35,048 nucleotides of DNA. Source: Streptosporangiaceae bacterium (GTDB lineage Bacteria; Actinomycetota; Actinomycetes; Streptosporangiales; Streptosporangiaceae). Made by a program: the position numbers and the translations under genes. Positions 28,172-35,048 of the stretch are shown piece by piece (within the stretch, counting starts at the first letter, position 1; each line of letters starts with the position of its first letter). The stretch is taken from positions 1 to 35,048 of the forward strand of contig JASHQA010000183.1 of NCBI GenBank assembly GCA_030037785.1, in the 5' to 3' direction. The notes under the pieces are model-generated. The model worked only from the letters and a program-made list of their open reading frames with translations, was not told the DNA's origin and did not search any database.

Positions 28172-28467
28172 GTTGCCACAGCCTAACCGGGACCGCGGCC
28201 GGAGAAGTCATCCGGACGGGCCGGCCCCTCCGTCGTCGGGTTCGCCCTGGCAGCCGGCGCCAGGGCCGAAGTATCCGGCACCACCGAGGGTAGCGAGAAT
28301 ATGGACCACAAGGTGCCGATGTGGTCTGCATCGGCCGGATCAGGCTGCCGTGCGGCCGGGCCGACGATTGTTTACCGCCAGACGGTGGGGTTGCACCTGT
28401 CCGGCCGCCTAGATCGCTAAGCTGTGCGCGCCCGCAACGGCGCGGCCCGCAACCCGAGAGGAAGATC

Positions 28468-28971
28468 ATGAGTAACGACACCGGTGTTGAGCAGACGCTG
28501 GTGCTGCTCAAGCCCGACGCCGTGGCTCGCGGACTGGTCGGGCGCATACTGATGCGCTTCGAGGACGCCCTGCTCAAGGTCGTCGCCAGCAAGATGGTCT
28601 GGATGGACGCCGACCTGACCCGCCGGCATTACTTCGACCTCGAGGAGCGCTTCGGGTCGGCCGTATACGCGGCGATGGCGGAGTTCATGCAGAGCGGACC
28701 GGTACTGGCCATGGTGCTCGAGGGAGTCGACGCGGTCGCGTGCACCCGCAAGCTGGTCGGTCCCACCTATCCGGACCAGGCCCCGCCCGGAACCATCCGG
28801 GGTGACTTCGCGCACATGACCCAGGCGTACGCCAACGCACGCAGGATCGCCGTGGCCAATCTGGTGCACGCCTCCGGCAACGCCGACGACGCTAAGCACG
28901 AGATCAGCGTGTGGTTCGCTATGGACGAGATCGTCGAGTACCCGACCGCGGCGGAGCGCTTCGAGCGGTAG
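28468..28971 (+). CDS. Nucleoside-diphosphate kinase-like protein
   Basis: EQTLVLLKPDAVARGLVGRILMRFED; PGTIRGDFAH; catalytic His context NLVHASGNADDAKHEISVWF. ATG 28468 preceded by GAGAGGAAG. Confidence 0.88.
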   Translation: MSNDTGVEQTLVLLKPDAVARGLVGRILMRFEDALLKVVASKMVWMDADLTRRHYFDLEERFGSAVYAAMAEFMQSGPVLAMVLEGVDAVACTRKLVGPTYPDQAPPGTIRGDFAHMTQAYANARRIAVANLVHASGNADDAKHEISVWFAMDEIVEYPTAAERFER

Positions 28972-29014
28972 CGCAGCACCCGCCACCCAGCTGTCACGCA
29001 GCAGCGATGCTGGC

Positions 29015-31405
29015 CTACTCCCAGTCGTCGTCCGCCTCGGCAACAGGCGGCTCGGCGGGTATGGGCGCGGTCGCGAGCCAGCGCTCCAGCCAGCTGATCT
29101 GCTCGGCCAGCACGTCCAGCACCGACTCGCGGGCCAGGTAGCCGTGGTTCTCATAGGGCAGAATCACCAGCCTCGCCGTGCCCCCGGTGCCCTGGATGGC
29201 CTGGAACAGGCGCTCAGACTGAATCGGGAAGGTTCCGGAATTGGCGTCGCGCTCCCCGTGGATGAGCAGCAGCGGTGCCGCGATCTTGTCGGCGTAGCGA
29301 AACGGCGACACGCGGTCGTAGATCTCCGTCGCCTCCCAGAAATTGCGTCGTTCGGTCTGGAAGCCGAACGGGGTCAGGCTGCGGTTGTAGGCACCGCTGC
29401 GGGCGATCCCCGCTGCGAACAGGTCCGTGTGCGCCAGCAGGTTCGCCGTCATGAACGCGCCGTAGCTGTGCCCGCCCACCGCTACTCGCTCCGGGTCGGC
29501 GATGCCGAGTTCGGCCACGGCCCGGATGTGCGCGCCCGCGGCGGCAGTGATCTGCTCGACGTAGCTGTCGTTCATCGTCTCGGGGTCGCCGATGACGGGC
29601 ATGGTCGCACCCTGCAGCACCGCGTAGCCGCGCAGCACGAACCAGATCGGGTCGGAGGCAGTCAGCCTGGTGAACCGCTCGGCCGTGCCGCGTACCTGCC
29701 CCGCGGTCGCGGCGTCTCCGTAGTCAAGCGGGTAGGCCCAGATCACCAGCGGCAACGGGCCGTCGCGGCCTGGCTCGTACCCCGGCGGCAGGTGCAGCCA
29801 GCCGGTTAGCTGCACCCCGTCGCCCCGGTCGTAGCTGAGCAGGCGCTTGTCCATGCCCGTCAGCTGCGGGTGCGGATCGGGGAAGGAGGTCAGCCGCGTC
29901 CGCTCACCCCCGTCCAGCCGCGCCACCACGAGGTTCGGCGGCTCGGTCCGGCTCTCGTGCCAGAGCAGTACCGAACCCCTGTCGTCGCCCGAGAAGCCGA
30001 GCACCTGCTCAAACGCACCGGGCGGGCTCCGCCAGAGACGGTGCGTGGTCAGGTCCGACAGATCCAGCCGGTCGAGGAACGGCCGGTCGCCTGCCGGGCT
30101 GGCGCCCTGGCCCCGCAGGTAAACCTGGTTACCGTCCTGCAGCACGGTCCGGGTGCCGTCTGGATGCACGGTCGTCAGCGGAGCGCCTGGATCCAGGTAG
30201 GCCTCATCGGCCGAGTGGTCGAAGATGACCCGGCTGTCACCGGGCGCGGCCAGGTCCAGGAGCCGGGTCGTGATCCAGCGCCGGTCGCGGTCGTGCTCGG
30301 TGACGAGTAGCTGGCCGGCCGCGGCCATGTCATACCAGCCGAGGCAGCGCTGCTCGAGCAGCGCGCAGGACCGGGGCGCGTCGTCGAAGGGCGCCTGCAG
30401 CCGGAAGATCTCGTCCCGATGGTCCACCTTGGCCAGCGGATCGCCGCCGTCGAGCGCCTCGGTCCAGACCAGGCTGGCCGGCGTCGACTCTTCCCACGAC
30501 ACCATGCGCGGGCCGGTCGGCACGCCGTGCCTTGGCACCTCGTCACTCACCGGCAGGTCGGCGATGACCCGCTGAAGCTCGCCGTCCGACGTGCAGACCT
30601 CGACCCGACGAGCGAAATAAGGGAACGGCACCCGGAATGAGAACGGTCGCTGCAACCGGCACACCAGTAGGTGGGCACCATCGGGTGACTCGCTGATGGA
30701 GTAGTAGAGGTCTGGCTCGCCAAGACGGACAGCGGTGCCAGCTTCAGGGTCGACCCGCAGCGGCACGGTAGTGGCGAGCGACGCGAACCGGTCCGCGTCG
30801 GCGTCGGTGCGCAGCAGGTCCGTGAAGGTGGCCATCTGCGTCCGCTTACCCGACGTTTCCGCTGTGTGCGGCTCGATCGGCTCGGCACCGAGCGGCTCCG
30901 GCGGCGGCGCGGAGCCCAGCACGAGCAGCGTGGCTCCGTCTCGTGCCCAGCGCACCGTCGAGCCGACCGAGGCCGGATCGCCGCCCAGCACGTCCCTGAC
31001 CCGCAGTCCGGGGACTTCCGCCGCGGTAGCCGCCTGGGCGTCCGCGATCCACACCGCGATGCCGTCCGGCTCGTCCACGGTGAACGCGAACCGCCGACCG
31101 TCGGGCGCCCAGATCGGCACGCCGACTGACCGGCCGTCGGGCAGCTCGATCCGGCGAGGCCGGCCGCCGGGCAGCGCGAGGACCGATAGCCCGGTCATCC
31201 GTCTGGTCCGCTGCCTGCCGCCGAGCACAGGATCGATGCGCAGGCCGGCCAGCGCCAGGTACGGCCTCGCCAGTTGGGTAATTGGCGGGTGTGACTCATA
31301 GTGGACCAGGACAACGAACCTGCGTCCCGGCGCGAGCGAGGCAGCGGGGGTGGGCGGAGCGTCGATGATCGAGACAATGTCGCTGGCCGGAACCTGGTAC
31401 GCCAC
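29015..31405 (-). CDS. S9-family serine peptidase (prolyl oligopeptidase/glutamyl endopeptidase-like)
   Basis: GGHSYGAFMTANLLAHTDLFAAGIARSGAYNRSLTPFGFQ; LLLIHGERDANSGTFPIQSERLFQAI; LPYENHGY (Ser/Asp/His). Confidence 0.93.
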   Translation of the reverse strand: MAYQVPASDIVSIIDAPPTPAASLAPGRRFVVLVHYESHPPITQLARPYLALAGLRIDPVLGGRQRTRRMTGLSVLALPGGRPRRIELPDGRSVGVPIWAPDGRRFAFTVDEPDGIAVWIADAQAATAAEVPGLRVRDVLGGDPASVGSTVRWARDGATLLVLGSAPPPEPLGAEPIEPHTAETSGKRTQMATFTDLLRTDADADRFASLATTVPLRVDPEAGTAVRLGEPDLYYSISESPDGAHLLVCRLQRPFSFRVPFPYFARRVEVCTSDGELQRVIADLPVSDEVPRHGVPTGPRMVSWEESTPASLVWTEALDGGDPLAKVDHRDEIFRLQAPFDDAPRSCALLEQRCLGWYDMAAAGQLLVTEHDRDRRWITTRLLDLAAPGDSRVIFDHSADEAYLDPGAPLTTVHPDGTRTVLQDGNQVYLRGQGASPAGDRPFLDRLDLSDLTTHRLWRSPPGAFEQVLGFSGDDRGSVLLWHESRTEPPNLVVARLDGGERTRLTSFPDPHPQLTGMDKRLLSYDRGDGVQLTGWLHLPPGYEPGRDGPLPLVIWAYPLDYGDAATAGQVRGTAERFTRLTASDPIWFVLRGYAVLQGATMPVIGDPETMNDSYVEQITAAAGAHIRAVAELGIADPERVAVGGHSYGAFMTANLLAHTDLFAAGIARSGAYNRSLTPFGFQTERRNFWEATEIYDRVSPFRYADKIAAPLLLIHGERDANSGTFPIQSERLFQAIQGTGGTARLVILPYENHGYLARESVLDVLAEQISWLERWLATAPIPAEPPVAEADDDWE

Positions 31406-31826
31406 GCTGTTCCCTCTCGGTTGGTTACCGGGCGCGAACGCCCTGACCTAGGCTCACCCGATAACCGCTAGCGCGCAACCTGCGGCGGCTGGGCGACCCG
31501 GCAGCCAGTGGCGGGACTCAACCCGGTGCCAGGGCGCGGATCAGGCCAGCGCCCTCGGCGGGCCGCGCAGGTGTCTGTTCCCGGCTTCGCCAGTCATCAT
31601 GCGCACCCCCGCCCGGCGGTGCCGGGAGTGGCCGCCCGCGGCCCTCGGTGCAGGCGGCCCGACCATGTGCGGTCATAGTCCGAAAATGACTCACTCGACC
31701 TACATTTACAGGCGTGCCGCTTCCGGGCCGACCAGAATTCATTAACTAGCCAGACCCTGCAGCGATCCGTCCGGCCATGGTGTTTGATGGTGATGGCTGC
31801 ATTCGCGTTTTTGCTATGCGGCAGCC

Positions 31827-31850
31827 CGGGATCCTCGTCCGTGGATCCCG
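31827..31850 (+). promoter_or_regulatory. Stem-loop in cold-shock gene 5' leader
   Basis: cgggatcc-tcgtccgt-ggatcccg: perfect 8-bp stem, 8-nt loop, ending 26 nt before the ATG. Confidence 0.5.
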
Positions 31851-31876
31851 TAGATTCACCCAGTAGGAGAAGGCAC

Positions 31877-32080
31877 ATGCCTCAGGGCACCGTGAAGTGG
31901 TTCAACGCAGACAAGGGGTACGGATTCATCGCCCCAGATGACGGCAGCGCCGACGTCTTCGTGCACCACTCCGCGATTCAGGTCGATGGCTTCCGCAGCC
32001 TGCAGGAAAACCAGCGCGTCGAATTCACTGCCGGGCAGGGCACAAAGGGCCCGCAGGCGGAGCAGGTGCGTCCGCTCTAG
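31877..32080 (+). CDS. Cold-shock domain protein (CspA family, 67 aa)
   Basis: [70 protein letters not shown] taGGAGAAggcacATG. Confidence 0.96.
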   Translation: MPQGTVKWFNADKGYGFIAPDDGSADVFVHHSAIQVDGFRSLQENQRVEFTAGQGTKGPQAEQVRPL

Positions 32081-32153
32081 CGGGTTTCCGGCTTCGGGCC
32101 GGATAGACACGCACATTCACAACCAGCCGAAATAGTCGGCACTACCGGAAATG

Positions 32154-32182
32154 GGCGGCTCCGGGTACACCCCGGGGCCGCC
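32154..32182 (+). terminator. Strong GC-rich hairpin downstream of csp gene
   Basis: GGCGGCTCCGGG-TACAC-CCCGGGGCCGCC: 12-bp stem with one G-U pair, 5-nt loop, followed by ttgtg. Confidence 0.6.
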
Positions 32183-32227
32183 TTGTGCGTGGCGCACTGC
32201 GACTCGGCCCGGCCGCCTGCTGACCGG

Positions 32228-32233
32228 TATTCT
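32228..32233 (+). promoter_or_regulatory. Candidate -10 element (TATTCT) for aminotransferase gene
   Basis: TANNNT-type hexamer about 40 nt before ATG 32272; no good -35 seen. Confidence 0.35.
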
Positions 32234-32271
32234 CGTTCCGTTATCGGTGCCGTTGCCGCGAAAGGCGGGGC

Positions 32272-33447
32272 ATGACGCGAGCACTGCTCAACGGCGCACT
32301 GGCCGGGATGGGCACGACGATCTTCGCCGAGATGTCGGCGCTGGCTGCCCAGACGGGCTCGGTCAACCTCGGGCAGGGCTTCCCTGACACCGATGGGCCA
32401 GCTGAGCTCGCCAAACTCGCCGCCGACGCGGTGCTCACCGGTCTGGGAAACCAGTACCCGCCAGGGCCGGGCGTGCCTGAGTTGCGGATGGCGGTCGCAG
32501 CCCACCAGAAGCGGTTCTACGGGCTCGACGTCGATCCCGACTCCGAGGTGCTGGTCACCGCCGGAGCGACCGAGGCCGTCGCCGCGGCCATGCTCGCGCT
32601 GCTGGAGCCCGGCGACGAGGTGATCGCGCTGGAGCCGTACTACGACTCATACGCCGCGTGCATCGCCATGGCTGGCGCGCGGCGAGTGCCAGTCACGCTG
32701 CGCGCGCCGCTGTTCCGGCCGGACCTGGACGAGATGCGCGACGCCATCACCAGCCGCACCCGGCTCATCCTGCTGAATTCGCCGCACAACCCCACGGGCA
32801 TCGTCGCCACCAGGGCGGAACTCGCCGCAATCGCCGAACTGGCGGTCCGGCACGACCTGCTCGTGGTCACCGACGAGGTATACGAGCATCTCGTCTTCGA
32901 GGGCGAGCACATCCCGATCGCCACCCTGCCGGGTATGCGAGAGCGGACCGTCACGATCAGTTCCGGCGGCAAGACGTTCTCGTACACCGGCTGGAAGATC
33001 GGCTGGGTGACCGGAACGCCTGAGCTTGTCACGGCGGTCAGGACTGCCAAGCAGTTCCTCACGTTCGTCAGCGGCGGCCCGTTCCAGTACGCGATCGCGG
33101 CCGGGCTCGCGCTTGGCGACGCCTTCTACGCCACGCTGGCCACGGACCTGCGGCGCAAGCGCGATCTGCTGGCGGCCGGGCTGCGCTCAGCGGGGTTCGA
33201 GGTGTTCGTCCCGCAGGGCACCTACTTCATCACGACCGACATCGCCGCGCTCGGCGAATCCGACGGCCTCGAGTTCTGCCGCGCGCTGCCGCATCGATGC
33301 GGCGTGGTCGCCGTGCCTAACGTGGTCTTTTACGATGACCGGGCCGCGGGCAGGACCCAGGTGCGATTCGCGTTCTGCAAGCGAGACGAGGTGCTGGCCG
33401 ACGCTGCCGCGCGGCTGGCCAGGCTGCGCGGCCAGGCGGCCCGGTAG
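32272..33447 (+). CDS. Class I/II PLP-dependent aminotransferase (DapC/kynurenine aminotransferase-like)
   Basis: SVNLGQGFPDTDGP; LLNSPHNPTGIVATRAEL; VVTDEVYEHLVFEGEHIPIATLPGM; SSGGKTFSYTGWKIGWV. Confidence 0.92.
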   Translation: MTRALLNGALAGMGTTIFAEMSALAAQTGSVNLGQGFPDTDGPAELAKLAADAVLTGLGNQYPPGPGVPELRMAVAAHQKRFYGLDVDPDSEVLVTAGATEAVAAAMLALLEPGDEVIALEPYYDSYAACIAMAGARRVPVTLRAPLFRPDLDEMRDAITSRTRLILLNSPHNPTGIVATRAELAAIAELAVRHDLLVVTDEVYEHLVFEGEHIPIATLPGMRERTVTISSGGKTFSYTGWKIGWVTGTPELVTAVRTAKQFLTFVSGGPFQYAIAAGLALGDAFYATLATDLRRKRDLLAAGLRSAGFEVFVPQGTYFITTDIAALGESDGLEFCRALPHRCGVVAVPNVVFYDDRAAGRTQVRFAFCKRDEVLADAAARLARLRGQAAR

Positions 33448-33535
33448 GCGGCGCGGACCGGAGCTTGTGCCCCGGTCACTAGGATGATGGTCCGGCACGC
33501 TGAGCGTGTGACGCTGGGGACAGGAGCAGCCATCC

Positions 33536-33964
33536 GTGACATCTGAGTCAGCCGTCAGGCCGCCCGCGGCAGGGCCCGTCCCGGAGGTCTACCGGGCCCC
33601 GAAGCAGGACAAGCCCTGGGGCCATGAGGTGATCTTCGCAAGCCTGGACGGCAAGTACGTCGGAAAGATCCTGCACGTCACGGCCGGGCACGCACTGAGC
33701 CTGCAGTACCACCGGGAGAAGGACGAAACCCAGTACGTGCTGTCCGGCGCAGCCCTGGTCGAGCACGGGCCGTCCGCAGACGCTCTCGTCAGCCAGCACT
33801 TCGGGCCGGGAGACACGATTCACCTGCCGGCCGGCACCGTCCACCGGATCACGGCGATCACGGATCTCATGCTCGCGGAGGCATCGACCGCTGCGCCCGG
33901 CTGGCGCGAGGACGTGGTTCGGCTGGAGGACAAGTACGGTCGCACCGGTACCGTCGCGCCCTGA
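33536..33964 (+). CDS. Cupin-domain protein (mannose-6-phosphate isomerase C-terminal-like)
   Basis: KPWGHEVIFA...LSLQYHREKDETQYVLSGAALVEHG...FGPGDTIHLPAGTVHRITAITDLMLAEAST cupin motifs 1 and 2. Confidence 0.87.
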   Translation: MTSESAVRPPAAGPVPEVYRAPKQDKPWGHEVIFASLDGKYVGKILHVTAGHALSLQYHREKDETQYVLSGAALVEHGPSADALVSQHFGPGDTIHLPAGTVHRITAITDLMLAEASTAAPGWREDVVRLEDKYGRTGTVAP

Positions 33965-34034
33965 CAGCCGCGCGAGCGACGCCGCACAGGCGGACGCCCC
34001 GACGCCGCGGCCGGGCCGAGCGCAGCGGCAACCG

Positions 34035-34955
34035 TCAGGGCCGCGGCCTGGCGGTGCGGCCAGGGTCAGCACGGGTACCGGTCGGCCGGTGATCCCCGGC
34101 TCGCCGGGCCCGGCCGTCGAGGGCCAGGAAGATCTGTACCCACTGATCCGGGCTCACGTATGCGACAACCGTTCGCCGGTCCACCCCGGCGTCCCCGCAC
34201 GCCGCCGCCACCTGCTCGGGCGGATAGGAGCGGCGCAGAGATGCCTGCACCGAGCCACCCACGCCGCTGAAGCCGGCCTGCACCAGCCGCCGGTATGCCG
34301 CGAGCCGTGCCCGGCTGACCAGCGGCTCGGCCCGGCGCACCAGCCGCAGGATGCCCGCGTCCACGCTGGGCACCGGGCGGAACTCGGTCCGTGCGATCGT
34401 GCCAGCTAGTTGCCAGCTAAACTGCGGCCACGTGCTGACCGTGAGATGCGTCCATCGGCCGTAACCGCCAGTCCGCTTGCGCGCGTACTCGAGCTGCGTG
34501 ATGAGGGTGGCGGCGCTCATCCGGGACGCGCGCAGGCACCACTCCACGATCGGCGCGGTGAGCGAGAACGGCGCGTTACCCACGACCTGGAATGGCCGGG
34601 GCGGCGGGCGCGCGGCGAGGAAGTCGCTGAGCACCACGCTGACGTTCGGCTGGTTGGCTACCCTCGCCCTGAGTCGCCCCGCGAGGCTCACGTCGATCTC
34701 GTAGGCGACGACGTCGTCGAACAGCGCGGCCAGCCGCGCCGTCAGGATGCCCTCACCCGCACCCACCTCCACGCACAGGTCACCGGGAGCCGGTCGCACC
34801 GCGGTGAGGAACTGGCGAGCGGCCTGCTGGCCGCGCAGGTAATTCTGGGACAACTCGCGGCGCCGACGGTCGGCGTCGGTGCGCGTGACGGGGCGGCGCG
34901 TGCTGCCGGACCGGTCTGCGCCACCGGGACTGCCCGTGCGCCCGCGTCCGCTCAC
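34035..34955 (-). CDS. Erm-family 23S rRNA (adenine-N6) methyltransferase-like
   Basis: RRRELSQNYLRG; VEVGAGEGILTARLAALFDDVVAYEID; VVGNAPFSLTAPIVEWCL; LITQLEYARKRTGGYGRWTHLTVSTWPQFSW; FRPVPSVDAGILRLVRR. Confidence 0.88.
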   Translation of the reverse strand: MSGRGRTGSPGGADRSGSTRRPVTRTDADRRRRELSQNYLRGQQAARQFLTAVRPAPGDLCVEVGAGEGILTARLAALFDDVVAYEIDVSLAGRLRARVANQPNVSVVLSDFLAARPPPRPFQVVGNAPFSLTAPIVEWCLRASRMSAATLITQLEYARKRTGGYGRWTHLTVSTWPQFSWQLAGTIARTEFRPVPSVDAGILRLVRRAEPLVSRARLAAYRRLVQAGFSGVGGSVQASLRRSYPPEQVAAACGDAGVDRRTVVAYVSPDQWVQIFLALDGRARRAGDHRPTGTRADPGRTARPRP

Positions 34956-34995
34956 CGGTCAAGGGTAGCGAGCGGCTCGCGGCGCACGCCGCGGC

Positions 34996-35048
34996 TCACT
35001 CCTCGGACGGCCGACGGAGCCGCTTGAGCGCAGCGCGCCGCTGCTTGT
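34996..35048 (-). CDS. C-terminus of an unidentified protein truncated by window edge
   Basis: Minus-strand open frame from the edge: ...KQRRAALKRLRRPSEE-stop (TGA 34998-34996), 40 bp upstream of erm-like start. Confidence 0.35.
   Translation of the reverse strand, partial: KQRRAALKRLRRPSEE

Noticed and set aside
31597-31878. 93-aa minus-strand ORF in the csp leader region
   Set aside because: No RBS or motif; overlaps structured leader; atypical composition (non-coding more likely).

Overview
High-GC actinomycete-like chromosomal window, densely coding. No tRNA or rRNA gene, CRISPR array or transposase was recognised. From left to right I read: the 3' part of sbcC overlapping a NurA-like nuclease gene; an orphan NIT-type (CvnA-like) sensor kinase; an orphan MreB-like gene; a class III aminotransferase; a lipoprotein / exported protein / LysM-TM-BTAD operon; a stand-alone ATP-dependent DNA ligase; a sulfotransferase; a five-bladed propeller GH43/32-like protein; an acyl-CoA synthetase; a class I glutamine amidotransferase divergent from a GNAT-SDR operon; AlkB-like; GH15; YbaK divergent from a DinB-type polymerase; an epimerase plus ECF41/SigJ sigma factor; a channel-like membrane protein; a winged-helix protein with a repetitive Pro/Glu tail; a divergent NDK; an S9 peptidase; a cold-shock protein; a class I/II aminotransferase; a cupin; and an Erm-type rRNA methyltransferase. 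The observations I rate highest are: (1) a perfect 23-bp inverted repeat with a 3-nt spacer, AT-rich, almost exactly centred between two divergent start codons (17845-17893); (2) a DinB-type polymerase with Ile at the steric-gate position and no visible C-terminal clamp motif; (3) a predicted 4-TM protein with a LysM domain outside and a SARP/BTAD module inside, in an overlapping three-gene operon; (4) an ECF41-like promoter (TGTCACG-N16-CGTC) in front of an epimerase-ECF41 operon; (5) an sbcC-NurA overlapping gene pair; (6) an Erm-family gene with a divergent motif IV. All of this is by-eye reading; no database search was run.
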